This document shows positions 41,987-49,842 of a DNA stretch of 57,149 nt, piece by piece. The position numbers and the translations under genes were made by a program. The stretch lies in assembly GCA_022573285.1 (NCBI GenBank), contig JACZUF010000018.1, positions 1 through 57,149 on the forward strand, given 5' to 3'. Under the pieces are notes generated by a model that had not been told where the DNA came from, made no database searches, and was given only the letters and a program-made list of their open reading frames with translations. Source of the DNA: Chloroflexota bacterium (GTDB lineage: Bacteria; Chloroflexota; Dehalococcoidia; Lucifugimonadales; UBA3495). Position 1 is the stretch's first letter; every line of letters begins with the position of its first letter.

Positions 41987-42949
41987 CTAACTCAGGAGTC
42001 GCTCGATTGATTCGGCCCCCATGTATCGCTCCAGCAACCCGGCGAAATGGCTGGCTTTCGCGGCGGTGCGGGCGTCGGCCTTGTCCAATAGACCCGCCAG
42101 GGCATCGGCGGTGTCCAGGGTGCTGGAGCGGACCTGGATCAATGGGACTTCCCGCTGCAGGGCCTCGGCTTTTATGTACTCGTTGGGCTCTCCGGGCCCG
42201 GTGAGCACCAGGCAGCAGGTATTCTCGCCCATGCAGGCCATCTGGATGTCGGGACGCTCCACCCTGGTGATGACGGCCTGGTTGGCGTATCGGCCGAAAT
42301 AGGTGGGCCCTTCGTCCATGATGTTGCCGCCGATCATGAAACGCTCCACCGGGGCGTCGGTGTTCACCGGGTCCAGCACCCATTGTCCGCCGAGATGCTC
42401 CGCCAGTTGCTCCACGGTCACCGACAGCATCCCACGGCTTTCGGGAATCACGGCCAGAGCCACGGATTTTTCACCTAATTCGCGGGCGACCTCGTCACGC
42501 CGGTGGATGGGGACCGCGTTGACCACAATTCCCGTGAGATCGGTACCAGCGTCGATCGAGGCGGCGACTGCGGCGACGCCCCCTTGCGGGGAGTACCGGT
42601 GCACCAGGATGACCTTGGAGTCTAGGGCGTGGGGCCCGGACTCATCGGGCCCCTCGATGATGACGGTGCCGGCTTCGGACTCCAGCTTGGAGACCTCCGC
42701 CTGGACCTCACCTAAAGCCGCTGCGTCGGTCGAGCAGGCCAGGGGCTTGGGTGCGGGAACGGCGGGGCCGCCGAAGGACTGGAGCAGTTGCGAAAGGAAG
42801 GCGGCGTCGGGGTCCGCGCCGGGATCATTGGAGAAGGGTTTGTAGTAGGCGGCGCGTTTGCCGGCGGCGTTGGCCGTAACCAGCAACGCCGCCGCCACGC
42901 TGGTCTTGCCGGCCCCGGACTGATTTCCCACGATCTGAAGGACGGCCAC
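41987..42949 (-). CDS. BioD-like/DRTGG-domain ATPase (phosphotransacetylase N-terminal-like)
   Basis: The 320-residue protein begins with a dethiobiotin-synthetase-like P-loop, V-G-N-Q-S-G-A-G-K-T-S (about 7-17), followed by Y-Y-K-P-F and an I-I-E-G-P-D-E-S-G-P segment (switch region). Residues about 205-320 have the DRTGG-type domain. The combination equals the N-terminal portion of some phosphate acetyltransferases (COG0857), but the catalytic PTA domain is absent. The role is therefore uncertain, perhaps regulatory for acetyl-CoA metabolism. It stands alone between the Fe-S carrier and the pentapeptide-repeat genes. Confidence 0.8.
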   Translation of the reverse strand: MAVLQIVGNQSGAGKTSVAAALLVTANAAGKRAAYYKPFSNDPGADPDAAFLSQLLQSFGGPAVPAPKPLACSTDAAALGEVQAEVSKLESEAGTVIIEGPDESGPHALDSKVILVHRYSPQGGVAAVAASIDAGTDLTGIVVNAVPIHRRDEVARELGEKSVALAVIPESRGMLSVTVEQLAEHLGGQWVLDPVNTDAPVERFMIGGNIMDEGPTYFGRYANQAVITRVERPDIQMACMGENTCCLVLTGPGEPNEYIKAEALQREVPLIQVRSSTLDTADALAGLLDKADARTAAKASHFAGLLERYMGAESIERLLS

Positions 42950-43034
42950 GGAGTCTCCTACGAATTTGATTGCCGGGGGGTCCGATTGCCGGGTAATTCT
43001 AGCATAGGGTCCTATTCGTTAAGACGCGGCCGGG

Positions 43035-43736
43035 CTAATCGTTCACGTCCTTGGGGCCGGTGTCCTCAGGGTCGAACCGGTCGGGGAACTTGGTGGTGCC
43101 GTCCCACTTGGCCAGGGTGAAGTCCGACCGGTGGAGGCTGGCCTGTTGAAAGCTGGCGCCGCGGACGTCGGTTGCGATCCACATGGAGTCCCGGATCATG
43201 GCCAGCTTGAAATCGGCCCCCGGCATGACGGCCCGGCTCAAGTCCGCCCCGTTCATGTTGGTTGACTGGAACCGGGCTTTGGTCAGGTCGGCGTTCCGCA
43301 GGTCGGCTTCGATCATGTTGGACTGGCTGAAATCGGCCTCGGTCAGGTCCGCTCCAATGAGGCAGACCCGGTTCATGCGGCAATTCCTGACCGTCGCCTT
43401 CTTCAAGATGGCGCCCTTCATGTCGGTCCAGAAGAGGTTCACATTGGTGAGTGTGGCCGAGGTCAGATCGACGCCGGCCATCCCGGCCTGTCCCAGGTCT
43501 GCTTCAGACAGGTCGGCGCCCGATAGGTCTGCCCCGGCCAGGTTGGCCCGGGTGAGTCTGGCGCCGGTCAGGTTCGCGCCTTTGAGGTTGGCATCGCGGA
43601 GCTTGGTCCCTGCTAGGTTAACGCCGCTGAGATCGGCCCCCTCCAGGTCCAGCCGGACATCGGGATTGTTCTCGCGCCAGGTGTCCAGGGCGTCGGGGCC
43701 GCTGGAAGCCAGTTCGACGTGCTCCGGGTTGGCCAA
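43035..43736 (-). CDS. Pentapeptide-repeat protein
   Basis: The 233-residue protein is almost entirely built of A-(D/N)-L-x-x repeats, roughly from residue 30 to 210, which fold into a right-handed quadrilateral beta-helix. Examples are A-D-L-S-G, A-N-L-K-G, A-N-L-T-G and A-D-L-S-E. Some family members mimic DNA and protect gyrase (Qnr-like), others are structural; the N-terminal W-R-E-N-N-P stretch is not diagnostic. The start is TTG at 43736 and is probably read after the SelW-like gene's terminator. Function unknown. Confidence 0.9.
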   Translation of the reverse strand: MANPEHVELASSGPDALDTWRENNPDVRLDLEGADLSGVNLAGTKLRDANLKGANLTGARLTRANLAGADLSGADLSEADLGQAGMAGVDLTSATLTNVNLFWTDMKGAILKKATVRNCRMNRVCLIGADLTEADFSQSNMIEADLRNADLTKARFQSTNMNGADLSRAVMPGADFKLAMIRDSMWIATDVRGASFQQASLHRSDFTLAKWDGTTKFPDRFDPEDTGPKDVND

Positions 43737-43761
43737 ATTTTGTACTCCGTCTAGGGTCTGT

Positions 43762-43797
43762 CCACAAAAACACAGCCCAGGAGCTGGTCCCAGGCTG
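43762..43797 (-). terminator. Rho-independent terminator after the SelW-like gene
   Basis: On the minus strand CAGCCTGGGA pairs with TCCTGGGCTG (two G-U pairs) over a short loop, followed by T-G-T-T-T-T-T-G. It lies 50 bases downstream of the SelW-like stop codon and 26 bases before the pentapeptide-repeat gene. Confidence 0.8.
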
Positions 43798-43846
43798 CGT
43801 TGTCCTGACCTATGATTTCGGCCTGCGGCAGGTGTTGGCGAGGGAG

Positions 43847-44131
43847 TTAAGCCTCTTCCAACTCGAATAGTTTCTCGGCGATGACCATCTTCAGTTCATT
43901 GACCTTGCTCAGGTCGGGAAATGCCCCGGCTTCCTTACGGTCGAAGATCTTCTCACCGTCCAGGTACACTTCAAGGCGCCCCTTGTTGGAGGGGGTCATC
44001 TTGATAGCCACGTCGCCCGGGGCGTCCGAGCGGAAGAACTCGTTCGCCAACCACGTGGCGACGGTGTAGTAGCCTCAAGAGACGCAATAAACGATTTCCG
44101 CTTCTACTTTTCCGTGTTCTGGTCCGGCCAT
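43847..44131 (-). CDS. SelW/Rdx-family selenoprotein with in-frame TGA (Sec19)
   Basis: Read from the ATG at 44131 (GGAG six bases upstream), the frame encodes 94 residues if the TGA at 44077-44075 is decoded as selenocysteine. Residues 13-20 are I-V-Y-C-V-S-U-G, the C-x-x-U redox motif of the SelW/SelT/Rdx thioredoxin-like family. The remainder fits that family as well: W-L-A-N-E-F-F after the motif, K-G-R-L-E-V-Y-L-D-G-E-K-I-F-D-R-K-E-A-G-x-F-P in the middle and a final helix. An ordinary gene caller would start at the internal TTG at 44050 and lose the active site. It follows two hotdog-protein genes on the same strand. A redox or glutathione-linked role is likely; the exact function in bacteria is unknown. 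Confidence 0.85.
44041..44063 (-). other. Candidate bacterial SECIS element
   Basis: On the minus strand, beginning 11 bases after the TGA, CGTCGCCA pairs with TGGCGAACG (one bulged A) around the loop CGTGGT. The apical loop starts 19 bases after the TGA and has a G in its second position, in keeping with the known features of bacterial SECIS elements, which lie inside the coding region right after the UGA and bind SelB. Confidence 0.65.
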
Positions 44132-44199
44132 TTAATTCTCCAATTAAGTTGGTGAGCGGCCCCGGCACGCTGGTTTGAATCGGGGGTTTGGACCGGGCG

Positions 44200-44625
44200 C
44201 TACTTGATCACCGCCGTGCCGGTTCCCACCGCGGTGCGGTTTCCGTCTTGGTTATCACAGAAAAGGTCAACCGAGACCTTGGTCCCGCCGTCGATCTCCT
44301 CCGACCCGGTGACGGCGCCGGTGACGGTGATGGTGTCTCCGGCCTTCACGGGCCTCAGGAACTTCAGGTTGACGGTGCCGGTGTGGTTGAACACCTCCGG
44401 TCCGAAGAACCTGCGCAGGCTCTCGGCGGCGAAGGTCACCGACATGCGGCCCGAGGCGATCGTATACGTGGTGCCCAGGCGTTTCGCGGCCAGTTCCGGG
44501 TTATTGTGGATGTTCTCCCGGTCCAGAATACCGCAAGACTCGAACTGAAGGATCGAGTCTGTGGTGATCTTCTTGGTGACCGAAGGAATCTTCTGGTTCC
44601 GCTCTATTTTTGTTCCGGATGCCAT
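44200..44625 (-). CDS. MaoC-like hotdog dehydratase, small subunit type
   Basis: The 141-residue single-hotdog protein has the MaoC-like active-site segment N-I-H-N-N-P-E-L-A-A (about 38-47), a slightly changed form of D-x-N-P-x-H, and L-K-F-L-R-P-V-K-A-G-D-T-I-T-V-T-G, the strand typical of (R)-hydratases. Its start lies inside the end of the next gene upstream (22-base overlap), so the two are coupled and probably form a heteromeric hydratase, as in HadAB/HadBC-type enzymes. The substrate is likely an enoyl-CoA but is not known. Confidence 0.85.
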   Translation of the reverse strand: MASGTKIERNQKIPSVTKKITTDSILQFESCGILDRENIHNNPELAAKRLGTTYTIASGRMSVTFAAESLRRFFGPEVFNHTGTVNLKFLRPVKAGDTITVTGAVTGSEEIDGGTKVSVDLFCDNQDGNRTAVGTGTAVIK

Positions 44626-45032
44626 TTCTTCCCCAACTCGTCAGGCTTCTTCAACTGGTAGGTGCTGAGCTTCTCGAGCATGCGGCCATCTTCGTCGATG
44701 GCGGTGGCCTCGATGACTATGTAGGGTTTGTCCCGCCGCAGGTACTTGTCGGAGATGCGGCCGGTGACGTTGATCTTTTTGCCCACGATCGGCGGGTTGA
44801 AAAACTCGACCTCGTTGCCCGCGTTCACGGTGCCGATGGGGTCGTCGTAGACCATGGCGAAAGCGGTGGCGTCGTGTTTGACTCCCAGTGTCGGGAATGG
44901 GGCTTCCGGGTCGTCAACGGAGGCGCGGAAGGCATCGACCATCTCCTGGGTCAGGGTGTACTGGTAGGACCCCAACTCTTCCCCGATTACGGCTTTGTCG
45001 TAGTCGAAAATCCTAAGTTCTCGGTCCGCCAT
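44604..45032 (-). CDS. MaoC-like N-terminal-type hotdog protein
   Basis: A 142-residue protein of the FAS1-like/MaoC N-terminal dehydratase family: Y-T-L-T-Q-E-M-V-D-A-F, D-D-P-E-A-P-F-P-T-L-G near residue 40, and E-F-F-N-P-P-I-V-G-K-K-I-N-V-T-G-R. Such proteins usually lack the catalytic His and pair with a catalytic hotdog partner, here the overlapping gene downstream. First gene of an operon with that partner and the SelW-like selenoprotein. ATG at 45032 has AGGAGT nearby upstream. Confidence 0.85.
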   Translation of the reverse strand: MADRELRIFDYDKAVIGEELGSYQYTLTQEMVDAFRASVDDPEAPFPTLGVKHDATAFAMVYDDPIGTVNAGNEVEFFNPPIVGKKINVTGRISDKYLRRDKPYIVIEATAIDEDGRMLEKLSTYQLKKPDELGKKWHPEQK

Positions 45033-45233
45033 TCCCAGACTCCTTTATGCCTCTGCCGGGCACGCTACAACTACAATACTGAGTTTGCCGAGGGTAGTCA
45101 ACGCGGACATCGGCAACGGCCGGGCGTGACCGATGAATCTGCTTTGCCCTATAATGGACCCAGAAATCCACCTTTGAGGGTGCGGCTGCCCGGCACGGAC
45201 CTGACCCTCGGATTAAAAGGGTGACTAATTGAA

Positions 45234-46052
45234 ATGGACCTGATTTTTGACCGGGGAGACCCGCGAAACCCCAGAGGGCATGCCCTGCTCTATTTCCGTG
45301 TGGACACGGAGCCGGATACGGTCTATGCCACCTACGTGGTCACCCTGCCCGTCAAGTCGGACCTCACCAAGTACGTCCCACCCTTCCTCGCCTCCCACTT
45401 GGGCAGCCTGCCCCTCAGCGAACTGTCGGCTTTCGCCATGCCGCCGGTGCCGGAGGCTGTGGGCCCTTACTCGGAGTTGGAGCGGTTGAGCCAGTTGCGA
45501 GAGGATGACCTGGTGTACGGCGGCCACATGTTCTCCTATGACCTGCCTAGAATGATGGAGACGGCCACCGAGGCGGTCCAAACTTACTCCAGCCTGTGCT
45601 CCGACGCTCTGGCCCTGACGGGCACACCGGCGGAGGGCGCCGCCGCAATACTGGGCGACGAATCGGAGCAATCCCGGGCGCCGGCCCCGGTCCCAGAGCG
45701 GGAAGAAGAACCCGACGACTCCTACAACGTTAATGAAGTCCTATTCAGTTTCATGAGCGAAAGCGACAAGCTGGGCGAGTTGTCGCGGCTGCTGGGCCGG
45801 CTGCGGTTCGCCGTCGATGGGTCGGACCAGGCCACGGCGGACGAGGTCGGCGAGGAGGTCACCGTATTGGCCCGCCACCTGCCCGAGAATTTCAGGGTAA
45901 AGGACCTGCTGGACGTGGCCCGGGACAACTCGGACAAGAGCTCCCAATTGGCCAAACTCTACATCGACCGTTGCTTCCGGCTCTCCGCCGGAGAAGAGGG
46001 GGCGGCCAAAGAATTGGAAGACCAGATCCAATCGCTGAGGGCCCAGGATTAA
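45234..46052 (+). CDS. Hypothetical protein with acidic linker
   Basis: A 272-residue soluble protein without recognised family. The N-terminal 130 residues are mixed alpha/beta (G-H-A-L-L-Y-F-R-V-D-T-E, T-Y-V-V-T-L-P-V); a disordered acidic Pro/Glu-rich stretch at about 145-165 (P-V-P-E-R-E-E-E-P-D-D) links to a helical C-terminal part rich in Leu heptads (about 170-270), which could be a coiled coil or protein-binding region. It lies 203 bases upstream of recF and reads the same way. Many lineages of Chloroflexota carry similar uncharacterised genes here, but that is not tested. Confidence 0.75.
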   Translation: MDLIFDRGDPRNPRGHALLYFRVDTEPDTVYATYVVTLPVKSDLTKYVPPFLASHLGSLPLSELSAFAMPPVPEAVGPYSELERLSQLREDDLVYGGHMFSYDLPRMMETATEAVQTYSSLCSDALALTGTPAEGAAAILGDESEQSRAPAPVPEREEEPDDSYNVNEVLFSFMSESDKLGELSRLLGRLRFAVDGSDQATADEVGEEVTVLARHLPENFRVKDLLDVARDNSDKSSQLAKLYIDRCFRLSAGEEGAAKELEDQIQSLRAQD

Positions 46053-46118
46053 TTACCGAACCTTGCATAAAATGCTAAACATCAGGAGAGGCCAGGCAAG
46101 AGTAGAAATTTCCCTTAG

Positions 46119-46157
46119 TCCCCCTTTGTAAAGGGGGAGACAGGGGGATTTTCCCCC
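46119..46157. repeat. Palindromic intergenic repeat
   Basis: TCCCCCTTT and AAAGGGGGA (46119-46138) form a nine-pair hairpin with a two-base loop; a second hairpin GGGGGA/TTCCCCC follows at 46143-46157. It lies between the hypothetical gene and recF. Such C5T3/A3G5 palindromes recur in intergenic regions of some Chloroflexota and other genomes. It could also act as a terminator for the upstream gene. Confidence 0.7.
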
Positions 46158-46255
46158 ACCGCGCCGGCCCTGCCCCGGCTGATACAATTGCAACGCGTCC
46201 GGGGCAACGAATCTCAGGTCAACACGTCCCGGCCCCATGGGAGGAACAAGACGGG

Positions 46256-47476
46256 TTGGCTTACCTCTCCCGCCTACGGCTGACCAATTTCCGCAATCTG
46301 ACCCACCTGGACCTTGGGCTGTCTCCCGGCGTGACGGTCTATTACGGCCCCAACGCCCAGGGCAAGACCACCCTGCTGGAAGCCGTTTATCTGCTCTGTA
46401 TCGCCCGTTCTTTCCGTGCCGAGAACGAAAGGGAAGTCGTCAGCTTCGAAGCAGCCAAAGAGGGCAAGCAGGCGCTGGTTGACGGGACCATCGAGAAGGA
46501 CGGCCGACGCCTCCGGGTCATCATCGGATACCAGCCGGTCCAGCGCCGCAGCACGCCTCCAGGCCAGGAAGACAACGGTCTGGCTTACAACGTCCGGAAA
46601 GAGATACGGGTCAACCGGCTCAGGCGCACCGCAGGCGAACTGATCGGCGAGGTCAACGCGGTGCTTTTCAGCGCCGCGGACATCGACCTGATCCAGGGTC
46701 CTCCGTCGGGCCGAAGGCGTTTTCTGGACATCCTGCTGTCCCAGGCGGATTCCCTCTATCTGAAGGCCCTACAGCGATACCACCGGGTCGTGCAGCAACG
46801 GAACCAACTATTGCGCTTGCTCCGCGACGGCCGGGCCGAGGCAGACGAACTGGCCTTTTGGGATGACGAGCTGGTGCGTGAAGGGGCCTGGATCACGTGG
46901 CGGCGTTATCAGGCCATGCGCGAGCTGACGCCAGCCTGCGGCCGGCACCATGAGGACCTGAGCGGCCCGGAGGAGAACCTGGAGGTCGAATACCGGCCCA
47001 GCGTTCCCCCGGCGGGTGACGTTACAGAGATTGAGGAAAAATTCCGGGAGGCGCTCGCCGCGGCCTTCCACCGGGAGCGGGCCCGGCCCATCACGGCCGT
47101 GGGCCCCCACCGCGATGACTTCAACCTGATGATCAACGGGGTGGACATGGGCATCTTTGCCTCCCGGGGCCAGGCGCGCACGCTGGCGCTGACCTTGAGG
47201 CTGGCCGAGGCCGAGTTCTTGGCCTCGGCTCGGGGAGAGGGGCCGGTGGTGCTGCTGGATGACGCATTATCCGAGATGGACGGCTCCCGCAGGCGCCGGC
47301 TGTTGGAGAAGGCCACCCAGTACGAACAGGTCCTGATCACCACCACCGACCTGGAACAGGTGAATGATTTCTTCGGCTCCACGGCCAATTATTTCTACGT
47401 TTCCAACGGGCAGGTCAGGCCCTCCGACCAATACGGGGAATTGTCAGACGGTCCGGTGGCCGCCGAGGACCCTTGA
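46256..47476 (+). CDS. recF: DNA replication and repair protein RecF
   Basis: RecF loads RecA at gaps in the RecFOR pathway. The 406-residue SMC-like ATPase has Walker A G-P-N-A-Q-G-K-T-T-L-L (about 31-41), the RecF-specific S-G-R-R-R-F-L-D near 157, the signature region S-R-G-Q-A-R-T-L-A-L and Walker B V-V-L-L-D-D-A-L-S-E-M-D. The start is TTG at 46256 with GGGAGG eleven bases upstream. recF is usually next to dnaN and gyrB, but neither is seen here. Confidence 0.95.
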   Translation: MAYLSRLRLTNFRNLTHLDLGLSPGVTVYYGPNAQGKTTLLEAVYLLCIARSFRAENEREVVSFEAAKEGKQALVDGTIEKDGRRLRVIIGYQPVQRRSTPPGQEDNGLAYNVRKEIRVNRLRRTAGELIGEVNAVLFSAADIDLIQGPPSGRRRFLDILLSQADSLYLKALQRYHRVVQQRNQLLRLLRDGRAEADELAFWDDELVREGAWITWRRYQAMRELTPACGRHHEDLSGPEENLEVEYRPSVPPAGDVTEIEEKFREALAAAFHRERARPITAVGPHRDDFNLMINGVDMGIFASRGQARTLALTLRLAEAEFLASARGEGPVVLLDDALSEMDGSRRRRLLEKATQYEQVLITTTDLEQVNDFFGSTANYFYVSNGQVRPSDQYGELSDGPVAAEDP

Positions 47477-47619
47477 GATAGAGGGGCCGGCCGGGCTATC
47501 GACGGATCGGCGCGGCCGGTGTATACATCATCCACAGAGGGGAAAGACCACGGGAACTAGGCCAATGGGGCCGGAGCGCGCACCGGAACGCGCAGTCGTA
47601 AGGCGGGGGTTGAATATAG

Positions 47620-49842
47620 ATGGCGGTGACCAAAGAGACCCTGGATGAGATCGCGCTCTCCCGGGCCGAGTACGACCTGATACTAGAGCGTCTGGGCCGG
47701 GAGCCCAACTCTGTTGAACTGGGCATGTTCGGGGCGCTTTGGAGCGAGCACTGCGGCTATAAGCACTCCCGGCCCTTGCTGCGCTTGTTCGATCAAAACG
47801 CGTCCGGGCAAGAATCGTCCCGGGTCTTGTCCCAGACCGGCGCGGAGAACGCCGGCGCGGTGGACATCGGCGACGGCCTGGCGGTGGTGTTCAAGGTCGA
47901 GTCCCACAACCATCCCTCCGCAGTGGAGCCGCTGCAGGGAGCGGCCACCGGCGTGGGCGGCATCGTTCGGGACATCCTGGCCATGGGCGCCCGTCCCATC
48001 GCCCTGCTCAACTCCCTTCGCTTCGGCCCCCTGGACGACCCGCAGAACCGGCACCTGTTTCACGGCGTGGTGGGCGGCATCTCTTGGTACGGCAATTGCA
48101 TCGGCGTGCCCGACGTAGCTGGCGAGATCTGCTTCGACCAGTCTTATTCTCAGAATCCATTGGTCAACGCCATGTGCGTGGGCCTGATCCGGGCCGACCG
48201 CATCGCCACGGCCGCAGCCAGCGAGGTGGGGAACGTGCTGCTCCTGGTGGGCGCCGGCACCGGGCGGGACGGCATACACGGGGCATCCGGGCTGGCGTCT
48301 CGAACATTCGAGGAAGAGGTGGAACTGCGCCCCACCGTTCAGGTGGGCAATCCGTTCTTGGAAAAAGTGCTCATCGAGGCCTGCCTGGAGGCGCTGGACA
48401 CCGGGCTGGTGAACGCCATCCAAGACCTGGGCGCGGCGGGGTTGACCAGCGCGGCCGTGGAGTCGGCGGCGCGGGGCGGCCGGGGCATCCGTCTGGACAT
48501 CTCCCAGGTCCACCAACGGGAACAGGGCATGAGCCCATACGAGGTGATGCTCTCGGAGTCCCAGGAGCGTATGTTGTTGGTGGTGGCGCCGGAAAACGTG
48601 CCTGCCATCAGGGCCGTCTTCGACAAATGGGACGTGACCTGCCGGGAGATCGGCCACGTCATAGCCGAACAGGTGGCCCAGGTGGCCGACGGGCCGGAGT
48701 TGGTGGCGGATCTGCCCATCGGCCCCCTTTCGGAAGCGCCCCAGTACCGGTTGGAGGGAAAGCCGTCAGAGGCTGACATCAAGCGCCTCCAGTTGGAGCT
48801 GGACTCCGTCCCGCTGCCCCAGGACGGCCCCGAAAAAACGTTGTTGCGCCTCCTGGCGTCTCCCGGCATCGCCAATAAAGAGGGGGTCTACCGGCAGTAC
48901 GACCACCAGGTGCAGACCAACACCGTGGTCGGTCCGGGAAGCGACGCCGCTGTTCTGAGGGTGAAGGGCACGAAGAAAGCCATCGCCTTGACCATCGACG
49001 GCAACGGCCGTCTCTGCCAGTTGGACCCGTTCCAGGGGGGGCGGATAGTGGTCGCCGAGGTCTGCCGGAACCTGAGCTGTTCCGGGGCGTTGCCCTTGGC
49101 GGTGACCGACTGCCTCAACTTCGGCAATCCGGAGCGGCCCGACATCTATCACCAATTGGAGCAATGCATCCAGGGTATCGCGGAGGCCTGCCGGGTGTTG
49201 GAAGTGCCGGTGGTGAGCGGCAACGTGAGCCTGTACAACGAGTCCAGAGGCCAGGCAATCTTCCCCACACCCGTCGTGGGCGGTCTGGGTCTGTTGGAAG
49301 ACGCCGCCAAGGCGACCCGGTCGGCCTTTGCCGGGGAAGGATTGGTCGTCGGTTTGCTGGGCGCAGACACCACCGGGGTTGAATCTTCTGACCTGGCCGG
49401 CAGCGAGTACCTGCAATGCGTCCACGGCCGGGTAGAGGGCAGCCCGAAGATAGACCTGAATTTAGAAAAGCGGGTGCAGCAGGTCTGCCGCCGGGCCATC
49501 GAAGAGGGCCATATCGCATCGGCCCACGACTGCTCGGAAGGCGGTCTGGCGGTGGCCCTGGCCGAGTGCTCCATCCAGGGCGCCGTTGGCTTCACCGGCG
49601 ATTTTCCCGTCCCGGACCGTTGGGACGCCGCCCTGTTCGGGGAACGGCAGTCGCGCATCATTGTCGGCCTGCCGGAGGACCAATGGACTGCCCTGGTCAG
49701 CTTGGCCTCAGGGCTGGAGGTGCCGGTCACTAAGCTGGGGTATACTGGGGGCGGCCGCTTCCGGCTCAACGGAGACGTGGACCTGCCGCTTTCCCAGATC
49801 AGCGACGTGTGGAACAACGGCCTGGAGGAAGCCAGTGGATAA
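47620..49842 (+). CDS. purL: Phosphoribosylformylglycinamidine synthase subunit PurL
   Basis: PurL is the ATP-binding subunit that converts FGAR to FGAM in purine synthesis, together with PurS and PurQ. The 740-residue length is that of the small PurL. Features: S-E-H-C-G-Y-K-H-S (about 43-51), V-E-S-H-N-H-P-S-A-V-E-P, G-A-A-T-G-V-G-G-I-V-R-D, a second P-loop-like half beginning near residue 410, and H-D-C-S-E-G-G-L-A-V-A-L-A-E. purS and purQ are not in the window. The stop overlaps the glycosyltransferase start by eight bases. Confidence 0.96.
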   Translation: MAVTKETLDEIALSRAEYDLILERLGREPNSVELGMFGALWSEHCGYKHSRPLLRLFDQNASGQESSRVLSQTGAENAGAVDIGDGLAVVFKVESHNHPSAVEPLQGAATGVGGIVRDILAMGARPIALLNSLRFGPLDDPQNRHLFHGVVGGISWYGNCIGVPDVAGEICFDQSYSQNPLVNAMCVGLIRADRIATAAASEVGNVLLLVGAGTGRDGIHGASGLASRTFEEEVELRPTVQVGNPFLEKVLIEACLEALDTGLVNAIQDLGAAGLTSAAVESAARGGRGIRLDISQVHQREQGMSPYEVMLSESQERMLLVVAPENVPAIRAVFDKWDVTCREIGHVIAEQVAQVADGPELVADLPIGPLSEAPQYRLEGKPSEADIKRLQLELDSVPLPQDGPEKTLLRLLASPGIANKEGVYRQYDHQVQTNTVVGPGSDAAVLRVKGTKKAIALTIDGNGRLCQLDPFQGGRIVVAEVCRNLSCSGALPLAVTDCLNFGNPERPDIYHQLEQCIQGIAEACRVLEVPVVSGNVSLYNESRGQAIFPTPVVGGLGLLEDAAKATRSAFAGEGLVVGLLGADTTGVESSDLAGSEYLQCVHGRVEGSPKIDLNLEKRVQQVCRRAIEEGHIASAHDCSEGGLAVALAECSIQGAVGFTGDFPVPDRWDAALFGERQSRIIVGLPEDQWTALVSLASGLEVPVTKLGYTGGGRFRLNGDVDLPLSQISDVWNNGLEEASG

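Noticed and set aside
43847-44050. A 67-residue gene beginning at the TTG at 44050
   Set aside because: This would omit the redox motif; the better reading starts at 44131 with TGA as selenocysteine.
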